Source of the DNA: Bacillota bacterium
GTDB taxonomy: Bacteria; Bacillota; Clostridia; TANB77; CAG-465
Reading direction: 5' to 3'
Assembly: GCA_023460515.1 (NCBI GenBank)
Contig: JAEWPS010000012.1
Coordinates: forward strand, 1 to 64,000
DNA length: 64,000 nt
Shown here piece by piece: positions 27,904-37,433 of this stretch. The notes under the pieces are model-generated. The model was not told where the DNA came from. It saw only the letters and a list, made by a program, of their open reading frames with translations, and did not search any database. Position 1 is the first letter of the stretch; every line of letters starts with the position of its first letter. The translations under genes were made by a program, and so were the position numbers.

Positions 27904-28053
27904 TTTACATATTTTTTAAAAGTAATCTAATAATTTTACTTCTTTGTAATATGTATAACGATAGAAATATCCACCGTAGTAGCATCCGCTGATACAATTC
28001 GATAACTACTAACCTCGTCATTAACAATTAATGTTAACCATGCGCTAATTGTG
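27904..28053 (-). ncRNA. glmS ribozyme/riboswitch in the glmS leader
   Basis: Read on the minus strand, the leader contains TTAGCGC (predicted self-cleavage just before GCGC, between 28046 and 28045), then TGACGAGG, GTTATCGAATT and GCGGATGCTACTAC, which align with the glmS ribozyme core of Bacillus. TAGTAG/CTACTA form P2, and a 3' hairpin ending in the complement of ACATATT fits P4/P4.1. Established biology: GlcN6P acts as cofactor for cleavage, which lowers glmS mRNA. Boundaries are approximate. Confidence 0.9.
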
Positions 28054-28100
28054 CAATACTTTATAATTCACCCCTTTAAAGTAAATACCAACTTATCTAT

Positions 28101-28129
28101 ATTTTAATATATATTTCTTAAAATGTCAA
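28101..28129 (-). promoter_or_regulatory. Promoter of the glmS ribozyme-glmS transcript
   Basis: On the minus strand TTGACA (28129-28124), 17 bp spacer, TAAAAT (28106-28101); transcription would start about 40 bases before the ribozyme cleavage site. Confidence 0.65.
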
Positions 28130-28223
28130 GTAAATGTCTAAAATTTAAAAAGTATATAATATATAGTATATGAATTATAGGCAAAATATGATATAATATG
28201 TAGAATTGAAAAGGAGTATTAAT

Positions 28224-28712
28224 ATGATAATAAAAACTTATTTAACTTCAATTGGCAACGTTACAATAGGTGAAGCAGATGGATATATTACTAACATATA
28301 CTTTGGCAGCGATATATTACCAGATAATGTGGAAGTAAAAGAAACACCATTAATAAAAGAAACAATAGAAAAAATAAATCTATATTTGTCCGGTAAATTA
28401 GAATATATTGATGTACCAATTAAGTTAGAAGGTACAGAATTTCAAAAACTGGTTTGGAACCAATTGATTAAAGTGTCATATGGAAAAACGTGTACATATA
28501 AAGACATAGCTGTTGCAATAGGTAATGAAAAAGCATGTAGAGCAGTAGGTAATGCAAATAATAAAAACAAAATACCTATAATAATACCATGTCATAGAGT
28601 AATAGGAACAAATGGAAAACTTGTTGGATATGCTGGTGGATTGGATATAAAAGAAAAATTACTGGGTATAGAAGAAAAGTACAATAAAAAGCAAATAAAT
28701 TACAAAGTTTAA
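28224..28712 (+). CDS. ogt: Methylated-DNA--protein-cysteine methyltransferase
   Basis: About 162 residues; suicide repair of O6-alkylguanine. The active-site motif PCHRV with C123 and the preceding helix-turn-helix (TYKDIAVAIGNEKACRAVGNANNKN) are clear. ATG 28224 is preferred because AAAGGAGT lies 7-10 bases upstream, inside a longer in-frame reading from TTG 28206. The ogt versus mgt name is by similarity only. Confidence 0.93.
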   Translation: MIIKTYLTSIGNVTIGEADGYITNIYFGSDILPDNVEVKETPLIKETIEKINLYLSGKLEYIDVPIKLEGTEFQKLVWNQLIKVSYGKTCTYKDIAVAIGNEKACRAVGNANNKNKIPIIIPCHRVIGTNGKLVGYAGGLDIKEKLLGIEEKYNKKQINYKV

Positions 28713-28747
28713 ATTCCTTATAAAGAAGTAAAATTTGTAGAAAAAGT

Positions 28748-28776
28748 TTGAAATGAATTATATTTTATGATATAAT
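28748..28776 (+). promoter_or_regulatory. Promoter of the polysaccharide locus first gene
   Basis: TTGAAA at 28748-28753, 17 bp spacer, TATAAT at 28771-28776 with extended TG; GGAGGAGTG follows as ribosome binding site. Confidence 0.7.
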
Positions 28777-28796
28777 ATGGCGGAGGAGTGATTTAA

Positions 28797-30164
28797 ATGA
28801 ATTTAGAAGTAAATAAAAACATCAATCCACAGATATATAGAGGCTACGATATTCGTGCTATATATGGAGTAGATTTAGACGAAAGTGTTGCATATACAAT
28901 AGGTCTAGGGTTTGGCTCATACATACAAGATAAAGGTTACACAAAATGTGTAATAGGACAAGATAACAGAACTTCAGGTGTTAGTTTAACTAATGCTTTA
29001 ATACAAGGTATAACAGAAACAGGAGTAGACGTTACATATATAGGGTTGGTTACAACACCTATGTACTATTTTGCTCAAAAAGAGTTAAAATTAGATCCAG
29101 GTATAATGGTGACAGCAAGTCATAATCCAAAAGAATACAATGGCTTTAAAATGGCTTTTGATGATTTTGGCAATGCTTGTGGAGAACTTATACAAGATTT
29201 TAAAAGATTTGTTGAAGCAGGAAATTTCAAAAAAGGAAATGGAACAGTTACAACAGATGATATACGTGATAGATACTTAAAATTAATAAAGAAATCTATC
29301 GATTTAGGAGATAAAAAAATAAAAGTTGTTGTAGATAGTGCTAATGGTACTACAAGTATAATAGCAAAAGAAGCATTTGAAATGATGGGTGTAGATCTTA
29401 TTCCGTTATATATAGAATCTAATCCGGAATTTCCAAATCATCATCCAGATCCAAGTGTTGAAAAGAACAATGAAGACTTAAAAAGATTGGTTCTTGAAAA
29501 TCATGCAGACTTAGGTATTGGATTAGATGGTGATGGAGACAGAGTTGGTATTATAGATGAAAAAGGTAACATGATATATATTGACTTATATGCAATCATT
29601 ATATGGAGAGATATAATGAGTAAAATAAGTAATAAATCAGCACTATTTGATGTTAAATGCACAAAAGCATTACCAGATGAAATAATAAAATTAGGAGGAA
29701 CACCTGTATGTTATAGAACTGGTAATTCATATATGAAAGCTAAGATGAGAGAAGGTAAATTTGCTTTTGGATCTGAACTTTCAGGGCATGTATTCTTTAA
29801 TGATAAATGGCCTAATATAGATGATGGTATTTACGCTGGATTAAGATTAATAGAAATTTTATCTAAAACAGATAAAACTGTAAGTCAGTTGTTAGAAGGT
29901 ATTAATAAATACTATGCAACACCAGAACTTAAATTTAAATCAACAGACGAAGAAAAGTTTAAAGTAATAGAAAAAATAAAAGAGTATTGCATAGAAAAAG
30001 CTTATAATATAAACACTATAGATGGTGTAAGGGCTGAATTTGCTGATGGTTGGGCTTTGGTTAGAGCATCTAATACAGGACCAGATATAACAGCAAGATT
30101 TGAAGCAATAACAAACGAAAGAGCTAAAGAACTTGAAGAAGAGTTTATTGGCCTTTTAAAGTGA
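28797..30164 (+). CDS. Phosphomannomutase/phosphoglucomutase
   Basis: A 455-residue alpha-D-phosphohexomutase of the ManB/AlgC type, converting hexose-6-phosphate to hexose-1-phosphate for sugar-nucleotide synthesis. Active-site phosphoserine loop TASHNPKEYNGFKM, metal loop GLDGDGDRVG, sugar-binding loop GSELSGHVFF and phosphate-binding loop RASNTGP are all present. It heads the surface polysaccharide locus, which fits precursor supply. Confidence 0.93.
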   Translation: MNLEVNKNINPQIYRGYDIRAIYGVDLDESVAYTIGLGFGSYIQDKGYTKCVIGQDNRTSGVSLTNALIQGITETGVDVTYIGLVTTPMYYFAQKELKLDPGIMVTASHNPKEYNGFKMAFDDFGNACGELIQDFKRFVEAGNFKKGNGTVTTDDIRDRYLKLIKKSIDLGDKKIKVVVDSANGTTSIIAKEAFEMMGVDLIPLYIESNPEFPNHHPDPSVEKNNEDLKRLVLENHADLGIGLDGDGDRVGIIDEKGNMIYIDLYAIIIWRDIMSKISNKSALFDVKCTKALPDEIIKLGGTPVCYRTGNSYMKAKMREGKFAFGSELSGHVFFNDKWPNIDDGIYAGLRLIEILSKTDKTVSQLLEGINKYYATPELKFKSTDEEKFKVIEKIKEYCIEKAYNINTIDGVRAEFADGWALVRASNTGPDITARFEAITNERAKELEEEFIGLLK

Positions 30165-30195
30165 TAAATTTAAAGAAAGGGAGTAGACAAAAAAT

Positions 30196-32283
30196 ATGAA
30201 TAGAGTAAAAAATATAATAAAAAATAACTTTTTTTTATCAATAATATTTGCAATATGTATAAGTTTTTTGTCTATTAATTTTATACAACCACTCGTTTTT
30301 AATGAACCCAAAAGTAAATACGCTTATTTATTTTTAAATGGTACTTTTTTTGTAATAATTTTTTTCGCTTCACTATTTATTATTAATTTTTTTAATAAAT
30401 TAAAAGTTAAAAATGAATTCTTTGCAAGATGGATGAAGCACGGGTTAATTTATTTTTCATTAATGATTGTAATACTAATTATACTATGGCCTGGACATTG
30501 GGTATGGGATGACTATTGGTTAGTCGAATCTGCTAAAAATTTTCAAATTGATGTATGGCATTCATACTTTACTATAATGTTTATGTCATATTCTTTAATG
30601 TTAATACCATTTCCGGCAGGAATTTTGATTATTCAAATAACAGGTATAAGCGCAATTTTTGGTTATTTACAAGCTAATATAAGTAATAGATTTAAGAATA
30701 AATGGACAAGTATATTTACGTATATAATATTCTTACTGCCAGCAGTTATTTTAAATAATTTATACCCAATGAGATTAACCATGTATACATATACAGGACT
30801 GTTATTTTTTACTATAATAATATTTGATAGGTTAAACGAAAAAAAACTTACTTTAAGTAAATTATTTGGACTTTACATATTGTCAACACTTTTAATTTTA
30901 TGGAGAAGTGAAGGTATCTTATTTGTTGTATTTATACCGATATTCTTATTTTTTGTGTATAGAAAACAGATTAATATTAAAAAATCATTATTAATGTTTT
31001 TTGTATTTATTGTAACCGTATTTGTATATAATAAAACATTGAATAGTATACCGATTATAAAAACACATAATGATAAGTATGGACTCACAATATTTGTAAA
31101 TCCTTTGTCTATAATGGTACAAAATGAATTAAAAGGCAAAAATATTGAAGAAGACTTAAAAAATATAGATAAGGTATTTGATATCGAAGTATTAAAAAAA
31201 TATTCTTCATATACTGAAATACCTTCATTTTGGAAAGGTCAATTAGTTAAAGAAAATTATTTAGATCATATTAAAGAATTTAAAAAATCATATATCAATA
31301 TAATTCTTAATAATCCAATTTCTTTTCTTAAAGCTAGATATAAAACGTTTGTAGCTTCATCTGGAATTGATGAAAATTATTTAGCTTTTGCCCCAGGAAT
31401 AGCAGATTATATTTATGAAGTAGATAAAAACAAAATTGTTAATAATGAAATGATAGATAATTTTATAAACGATAATAGATTTATGAAACCTATAAATACT
31501 GATTTAAAAGCAAATATTGAAGTTCCAATTATTGGTTTGAATTTGAATACAAGAAGTCATATACAAATTATAAAACTTATATTTTGGAATTTTATGCCTA
31601 TTATATTTGTATTGTTTTTATTAATGATCTATAGTATTATTAAAAAATATTATTTTATGGCTTTCATATGTTTATCATTTTTGGGAAGAGTAGTCATAAT
31701 ATTTTTAACTTCTCCAGGTAGTTACTTTATGTATTTTTTACCAGAATATATAATATGTTCAGTTATTATTTTATTAAGCATATATATTAATAGACATAAT
31801 AAAAATAATGATGTAGAACAAAATATGGCTGTAAATGCTACTAATTTAACAATTACAAATCAAAATAAGTTTATAGCTTCTTTAAAACAGGCGATTAAAT
31901 TTTTTAGTATTTCTGGAATAGGATGGATTATTGATATTTGCATATATGCAGCTATATGTAAGGCAAATGTATTACCTGAATTAGCAAATATGATAAGTTC
32001 AATAATTAGTGTGACATTTGTATATATAGTATCAACTAGAAAAACTTTTAATAATAAATCTAATAGTTTAAGTGTTAAGAAAAAATATATTTTCTATATT
32101 ATATATCAGATAATTGCAATATTGACGGTATCATTAATAATAGGAAAATTATCATTAATATTAGGAAATTTGAGTATTGATATTATTTTGAGCAATGCTG
32201 AAATAGCAGCAAAAATTATAGTAACACCATTTATTATGATTATAAACTTTTTATTTATGAAAGCATTAATAGAAAAAGTATAA
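30196..32283 (+). CDS. GT-C-like membrane glycosyltransferase fused to a C-terminal GtrA domain
   Basis: A 695-residue multi-pass protein. Residues about 1-535 form a GT-C-like membrane region with an acidic first-loop motif (PGHWVWDDYWLVE), as in lipid-sugar-dependent glycosyltransferases. Residues about 550-695 form a GtrA-type four-helix domain (KFFSISGIGWIIDICIYAAI; STRKTFN; IVTPFIMIINFLFMKALI), usually a separate protein that helps polyprenyl-phosphate-sugar flipping. The fusion suggests flipping and transfer are coupled. Donor and acceptor unknown. Confidence 0.75.
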   Translation: MNRVKNIIKNNFFLSIIFAICISFLSINFIQPLVFNEPKSKYAYLFLNGTFFVIIFFASLFIINFFNKLKVKNEFFARWMKHGLIYFSLMIVILIILWPGHWVWDDYWLVESAKNFQIDVWHSYFTIMFMSYSLMLIPFPAGILIIQITGISAIFGYLQANISNRFKNKWTSIFTYIIFLLPAVILNNLYPMRLTMYTYTGLLFFTIIIFDRLNEKKLTLSKLFGLYILSTLLILWRSEGILFVVFIPIFLFFVYRKQINIKKSLLMFFVFIVTVFVYNKTLNSIPIIKTHNDKYGLTIFVNPLSIMVQNELKGKNIEEDLKNIDKVFDIEVLKKYSSYTEIPSFWKGQLVKENYLDHIKEFKKSYINIILNNPISFLKARYKTFVASSGIDENYLAFAPGIADYIYEVDKNKIVNNEMIDNFINDNRFMKPINTDLKANIEVPIIGLNLNTRSHIQIIKLIFWNFMPIIFVLFLLMIYSIIKKYYFMAFICLSFLGRVVIIFLTSPGSYFMYFLPEYIICSVIILLSIYINRHNKNNDVEQNMAVNATNLTITNQNKFIASLKQAIKFFSISGIGWIIDICIYAAICKANVLPELANMISSIISVTFVYIVSTRKTFNNKSNSLSVKKKYIFYIIYQIIAILTVSLIIGKLSLILGNLSIDIILSNAEIAAKIIVTPFIMIINFLFMKALIEKV

Positions 32284-32314
32284 TAAATATCAATTATGAA
32301 AGGAAATGTTGTAT

Positions 32315-33136
32315 ATGTCTAATAAAAAAACATTATTATTTATACCTATGTATAATTGTGAAAAACAAATAACTAGAGTATTAAATCAAATTGATGATGA
32401 AGTTATGAATTTTATAGATGAAATAATTGTTGTAAATAATAGAAGTGCTGATAATGGCGAAGAAATGGTTATTAACTATATTAATTCTAATAAAATAAAA
32501 GGTAAGATATCATTATTAAGAAACGATGAAAATTATGGGCTAGGTGGTTCACATAAGGTTGCATTTAACTATGCTATTAATAATGGATTTTCTCATATTA
32601 TAGTTATGCATGGAGATGATCAAGGAAGTATAAAAGATATTTTGCCAATATTAAAAAGTAATGAATATGAAAACTATGACTGTATGTTAGGTGCAAGATT
32701 TAAGAAGGGTTCAAAATTAATAGGATATTCTAAATTTAGGACATTTGGCAATATTGTATATAATTGCTTGTTTTCCATCGTGGTTGGTAAAAAAATATAT
32801 GATTTAGGTTCAGGACTTAATATTTATAGCACAGAAATGTTAAAAGATAAATTTTATTTTAAATTTCCTGATAATTTAGTATTTAATTATTGTATGATCC
32901 TTGCAATTAATTATTATAAGCAAAAAATCAATTTTTTTCCAATAAGTTGGAGAGAAGAAGATCAAACATCAAACGTTAAAATGTTTAGACAGGCAATTAA
33001 AGTTTTAAATTTGTTATGTAACTATTTGTTTTTCAAGAAGAAGTTTATTAATAGTGAACATAGAGCAAATATTGTAAATGATTATACTGCATTAAAGATA
33101 TCTTGTAGTGAAGATGGTAATAATTATGCAAAATAA
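32315..33136 (+). CDS. Family 2 glycosyltransferase (polyprenyl-phosphate sugar type)
   Basis: About 273 residues. The GT2 fold is visible: FIPMYNCEKQI, DEIIVVNNRSADNGEEM, HGDDQGS as the DxD-like motif, and GARFKKGS. No C-terminal membrane helices. It resembles DPM1-like transferases that charge polyprenyl phosphate and may feed the neighbouring GT-C/GtrA fusion. ATG 32315 fits the AAAGGA ribosome binding site better than the ATG at 32306. Confidence 0.85.
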   Translation: MSNKKTLLFIPMYNCEKQITRVLNQIDDEVMNFIDEIIVVNNRSADNGEEMVINYINSNKIKGKISLLRNDENYGLGGSHKVAFNYAINNGFSHIIVMHGDDQGSIKDILPILKSNEYENYDCMLGARFKKGSKLIGYSKFRTFGNIVYNCLFSIVVGKKIYDLGSGLNIYSTEMLKDKFYFKFPDNLVFNYCMILAINYYKQKINFFPISWREEDQTSNVKMFRQAIKVLNLLCNYLFFKKKFINSEHRANIVNDYTALKISCSEDGNNYAK

Positions 33137-34016
33137 AATAATGGTTTTGATTATACGAACAATGGAAGTATTGACTTTGTTTTTGTTATTAAAGTCAGTA
33201 ATGGAATTTTTTAATGGTGAATATAAAATTATAGATGATTTTAATAATATATTTACTGAAAATAATTTTTTAAATATATTATTTTTGATAACACTATACT
33301 GTTTGATACATGCTATTAGAATATTTAGAATTTATATTCTACTTGTAGAAGATAAAAAGAAAGTAAAAGATTTTATAAAAATATATTTTACATCTACTTT
33401 TGTAAATAATGTTTTACCATTTAAAATAGGCGAAATATACATGATTTTATCTTTTAGTAGAGCATTAAAAAATATTAAAAATGGAATTGTATTAATATTG
33501 TTGAATAGATTCTTTGATGCATTAATATTATTAGCATTATCAATTGTACCAGCATTTATGTATGGTGAATATAGTCAATATAACATATATGTTTTTTTAT
33601 TTGTATTTATATTTGTTGCAATATCTATATATATATCTTTTGAAGGTACATATAAATATTTCAATAGATTGATATTAACTAAGAGCAAAAGACCAAGAGG
33701 TGTTGCATATCTTAATATATTGGACAAGTTTAATGAAATATATAATGATATAAAACATATGATTCGTGGTAGAGGAACAATTCTATTTTCATTATCTGCT
33801 ATAATTTGGATTTTAGAATATAATTTTGTCAAAGTGATTTTAAAAATATTTAATGTACCATTTGATTATAAGAAATTTATTCAGTATATAGATAATGCAT
33901 TTTTTGGAATATATAACAATATAAGCACAACAAACTTTACTAATATTATATTGTTGCTTATAAGTATAATTTTGATATATATATTATCACAGTTTAGAAG
34001 GAGTAGAAATAAATGA
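33126..34016 (+). CDS. Flippase-like membrane protein (UPF0104/AglD family, diverged)
   Basis: About 296 residues, seven or eight membrane helices, with the family motifs FTSTFVNNVLPFKIGEIYMILSFSR and LLNRFFDALIL. Likely moves or handles a lipid-linked glycan precursor. It overlaps the end of the preceding glycosyltransferase gene; the start is uncertain (GTG 33108, ATG 33114 or ATG 33126) because no strong ribosome binding site is present. It overlaps the next gene by ATGA. Confidence 0.75.
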   Translation: MQNKIMVLIIRTMEVLTLFLLLKSVMEFFNGEYKIIDDFNNIFTENNFLNILFLITLYCLIHAIRIFRIYILLVEDKKKVKDFIKIYFTSTFVNNVLPFKIGEIYMILSFSRALKNIKNGIVLILLNRFFDALILLALSIVPAFMYGEYSQYNIYVFLFVFIFVAISIYISFEGTYKYFNRLILTKSKRPRGVAYLNILDKFNEIYNDIKHMIRGRGTILFSLSAIIWILEYNFVKVILKIFNVPFDYKKFIQYIDNAFFGIYNNISTTNFTNIILLLISIILIYILSQFRRSRNK

Positions 34017-35479
34017 AAAAAAATATTATATTTGTTTATGACAATAGAAATGATATAAATTCTGCTATTACTAAGATAGTTGCCCTTAATACTTATGGGG
34101 ACATAATATATAAGAGACAAAAGTTACAAAGCATTGTCAAAAATTTAATTTTAAGTGAATGTACAGATATTGATTATATATTAATCAATAGAAAGAAAGA
34201 TATTGAAAAATTGATAGAGGATTTGGATAGAAATAATGAAAATATATATATACATTTTTATTCATCTACAGTTATTACTGATATAGAGCAGTTTAAAGTA
34301 CTTATACAAAAATTAAAGTTTATAGAAGAAAAAATGGTTGTGGACAAAAATAATCCTACAGTGCTAGCTTTCAATAGATCATTTGAATACAAAAAATTTC
34401 TTCAAAATGATTTAATGATGGATCCAAATAATGTTATAGAAGAATATGAAGAAATACAACAAGTAGCAGTTAATGAATGTCTTAAAAACATCTCTATTTA
34501 TGAAAATTTTCTTAAGTTTTTCTCGGGTGGGTTTGAAGCTAGACACTTCAATAGCCTTGAAGGTAATGAATATATAGTAACAAAGAGTTCAACGAATAAA
34601 GCAAAAATTAAAGCTGAACATGATTATTATTATTTAATTCCTGATAAGATGAAAAGTTGGTTTGTTACACCTTTTAATTATTATGAAGATGATAAAAGAG
34701 CATATTATTCGATGGAAAGAATCGCTACTCCAGATGTTGCTTTACAGTGGGTTCATGAGGCAATATCTCTTGATGACTTTAATACGTTACTTAATAAAAT
34801 AATGTTCTTTGTTAATTTAAGAGAAACAAGTGAATTCACAGAAAAAGAATGTGAAGATTTAAGAAATAATTTATATATTGAAAAAGTAGAGCAAAGAATA
34901 AATCAATTGAAAAATATGAAAGAATATGATAAAATAAAAAACATCTTAAGTATAGGAACCAAATATAAAAATATAGATGATATCTATGATGAATATAAAA
35001 AATTATATGAGAAAATAATATATAATAAAAAATTTGATTCTAAAAAAGTAATTGGTCATGGTGATTTGTGTTTTTCAAATATTTTATATTATAAAGATAT
35101 AAATTTATTGAAGTTCATAGATGTCAAAGGTGCAAATAAAGAAGAAGAATTGTGGACGGATGTATATTATGATTTAGCTAAATTATCACATTCTATATGT
35201 GGGAATTATGATTTCTTTAATTATGATATGGTAGATATTAAAGTAGATAAGAATTGTGAAATAGAATTTAATATTGAAAAAAAGGATACATCTCAGTTTG
35301 TAGAGATATTTAAAAATAAATTAATAGAAAATGGATATGATTACTTATGTGTAAGAGTGTTTGAAATATCTTTATTTATATCAATGTTACCATTACATAT
35401 TGATAACCCTAAAAAAGTTTTAGGATTTATATTGAATGCTATTAAAATAATAGAAGAGGTGAAAAATTATGGAAAATAA
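34013..35479 (+). CDS. Phosphotransferase (APH/choline-kinase-like) with extra N-terminal domain
   Basis: A 488-residue protein. The C-terminal part has the kinase signature H349-G-D (VIGHGDLCFSNIL) and a following FIDVKG metal-binding motif, as in aminoglycoside/choline kinase-like enzymes. The first 165 residues are a separate alpha/beta domain (KNIIFVYDNRND) not recognised. It overlaps both neighbours (4 and 11 bases), forming a tight cassette with a HAD protein and a nucleotidyltransferase. A small-molecule alcohol or sugar kinase role is inferred. Confidence 0.7.
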   Translation: MKKNIIFVYDNRNDINSAITKIVALNTYGDIIYKRQKLQSIVKNLILSECTDIDYILINRKKDIEKLIEDLDRNNENIYIHFYSSTVITDIEQFKVLIQKLKFIEEKMVVDKNNPTVLAFNRSFEYKKFLQNDLMMDPNNVIEEYEEIQQVAVNECLKNISIYENFLKFFSGGFEARHFNSLEGNEYIVTKSSTNKAKIKAEHDYYYLIPDKMKSWFVTPFNYYEDDKRAYYSMERIATPDVALQWVHEAISLDDFNTLLNKIMFFVNLRETSEFTEKECEDLRNNLYIEKVEQRINQLKNMKEYDKIKNILSIGTKYKNIDDIYDEYKKLYEKIIYNKKFDSKKVIGHGDLCFSNILYYKDINLLKFIDVKGANKEEELWTDVYYDLAKLSHSICGNYDFFNYDMVDIKVDKNCEIEFNIEKKDTSQFVEIFKNKLIENGYDYLCVRVFEISLFISMLPLHIDNPKKVLGFILNAIKIIEEVKNYGK

Positions 35480-35861
35480 AGGGACTATGGTATTTGATCT
35501 TGATGGAACTATTTGTCCAATTAAGAAAAAAGACGAGTTATATGAGGATTTAGTACCATATAATGAGATGATAGAAAAAATTAGAGAATTAAAAGAAATT
35601 GGTTTTAGAATAACTATTTTTACTTCAAGAAATATGAAAACGCATGGTGGCAATATAGGATTAATAAATGCAAATACTGCTAAAATAATATTGAAATGGT
35701 TAGATAAATGGGATATACCGTATGATGAAATTATATATGGTAAGCCATGGCCAGGAGAAAAAGGATTTTATGTAGATGATAGAGCTATAAGACCTAGAGA
35801 ATTAATTTCAAAAAGCTTCGAAGAATTAACTAAAATTTGTGAAACAGATAAATTAATGTAA
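35469..35861 (+). CDS. HAD-superfamily hydrolase of capsule-locus type
   Basis: A 130-residue compact HAD protein with the catalytic motif D10-L-D12-GT (VFDLDGTICPI), motif II TSR (TIFTSRN) and the terminal acidic motif VDDRA. Such short HAD proteins often accompany nucleotidyltransferases in capsule loci and probably dephosphorylate a pathway intermediate. Substrate unknown. GAAGAGGTG precedes the ATG within the end of the kinase-like gene. Confidence 0.85.
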   Translation: MENKGTMVFDLDGTICPIKKKDELYEDLVPYNEMIEKIRELKEIGFRITIFTSRNMKTHGGNIGLINANTAKIILKWLDKWDIPYDEIIYGKPWPGEKGFYVDDRAIRPRELISKSFEELTKICETDKLM

Positions 35862-35875
35862 GGAGGGGTATAAAT

Positions 35876-36601
35876 ATGTTAAATATTATAATAACAATGG
35901 CAGGTTTGGGTAGTAGATTTAAAAAAGTCGGATATACAATGCCAAAATATATGATTGAAGCCAAAGGAAAAACTTTATTTGAATGGTCAATGAAGAGTTT
36001 GCAATCATTTAATAAAATGAATCCTAAATATTACTTTATTGTAAGAAAAGAAGACAATTCAGAAGAATTTATTAGGATCAAATGTAAAGAATTAGATATT
36101 AAAAATTATGAATTAATGGAACTGGATTATTGCACATCTGGTCAAGCAGAGACTGCTTATATATCTATTGAACGTTGCAATAATAGTGATGAAGTTATGA
36201 TATATAATATTGATACATACATAAATCCAAATTACTTAAGTTACGAAGATATAAAAGGTGATGGTTGCATACCATGTTTTAATGCACCAGGTGAACATTG
36301 GAGTTTTGCCAAAACTGATAGTTTAGGTAATGTAATTGAGGTTAGAGAGAAAACTAAAATTTCAGATAATGCTACATTAGGTGTCTATTATTTTAGAACG
36401 GCAAAATTGTATATTGACTTGTATAGAAAGTTTTACATAGACGATAAAAATTTAGAAAAAAACGAAAGATATGTTGCACCTATGTATAACCAATTAATAA
36501 AAAATGGTGGTCATGTATTTATTACCAATGTACCATATAACGAAGTAGATGTTTTAGGTACACCAGAAGAATTACAAGTATTTATAAACAAAAAAGATTA
36601 G
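35876..36601 (+). CDS. Nucleotidyltransferase (NTP_transferase family)
   Basis: A 241-residue enzyme with the nucleotide-binding signature AGLGSRFKKVGYTMPK and the NIDTY metal motif, as in sugar-1-phosphate and choline-phosphate-type nucleotidyltransferases. With the kinase-like and HAD genes directly upstream it suggests a three-step activation of a surface substituent to an NDP or CDP derivative. Strong AGGAGGGG ribosome binding site. Confidence 0.85.
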   Translation: MLNIIITMAGLGSRFKKVGYTMPKYMIEAKGKTLFEWSMKSLQSFNKMNPKYYFIVRKEDNSEEFIRIKCKELDIKNYELMELDYCTSGQAETAYISIERCNNSDEVMIYNIDTYINPNYLSYEDIKGDGCIPCFNAPGEHWSFAKTDSLGNVIEVREKTKISDNATLGVYYFRTAKLYIDLYRKFYIDDKNLEKNERYVAPMYNQLIKNGGHVFITNVPYNEVDVLGTPEELQVFINKKD

Positions 36602-36644
36602 TTGTTATTTTTAAGATTAACTAGTAAAGGAGATAATAAATTAA

Positions 36645-37430
36645 ATGAAACTTATAGAAAAATTTAAAGAAATATATACATATAGACATATGCTCTATAC
36701 TCTGGTTAAACAGGATATCAGAGGCAGATATAAAGGATCACTTCTAGGATTTTTATGGACATTACTGAATCCATTGTTATTGCTATTGGTATATTCAGTA
36801 GTATTTCAATTAGTATTTAAAATAGATATACCAAATTATCCGATTTATTTATTTATAGCATTAATGCCTTGGAATTATTTTGCTAATACAATATCTATGG
36901 GAACCTCTTGTGTTGCTAATGGAGGAGGTATATTAAAAAAGGTATATTTTCCTAGAGAAGTTCTACCATTAGCGACTGTCATAAGTAATACAATAAATTA
37001 TTTTTTCAGTGCAATAATAATATTTATAGCACTAATATTTTTTAGTGACATAGGTATATCATTGTTTGCTTTATGGCTTCCAGTAATAGTATTTATTCAA
37101 GCTGTTTTTTCACTTGGATGCATATTTATATTATCTGCTGTAAATGTTTATGTGAGAGATGTTCAATATATAATGAATCCAATAATGATGGTTTGGATGT
37201 ATGCAACGCCAATATTATATAAAGCAGATATGGTTCCAGAAAAGTATCAAAAGATATATAATTTAAATCCAATGGTGCAAATAATGAATGGATATAGGAG
37301 TATATTATATGACAAAACTATGCCTGACTTAACTTCATTATTTTATATTTTTGTTGCTTCAATGGTGTTTTTAAGTTTAGCATATCTAGTATTTGCAAAG
37401 CTTCAAAGAAGATTTGCTGAAGAGGTGTAA
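36645..37430 (+). CDS. ABC-2 type polysaccharide export permease (Wzm/TagG-like)
   Basis: A 261-residue six-helix permease. The N-terminal amphipathic segment (KQDIRGRYKGSLLGFLWTLLNPL) and the ISNTINYFFS and YVRDVQYI segments match the Wzm/TagG family, which exports lipid-linked O-antigen, teichoic acid or capsule. It pairs with the ATPase gene three bases downstream. Confidence 0.93.
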   Translation: MKLIEKFKEIYTYRHMLYTLVKQDIRGRYKGSLLGFLWTLLNPLLLLLVYSVVFQLVFKIDIPNYPIYLFIALMPWNYFANTISMGTSCVANGGGILKKVYFPREVLPLATVISNTINYFFSAIIIFIALIFFSDIGISLFALWLPVIVFIQAVFSLGCIFILSAVNVYVRDVQYIMNPIMMVWMYATPILYKADMVPEKYQKIYNLNPMVQIMNGYRSILYDKTMPDLTSLFYIFVASMVFLSLAYLVFAKLQRRFAEEV

Positions 37431-37433
37431 AAT

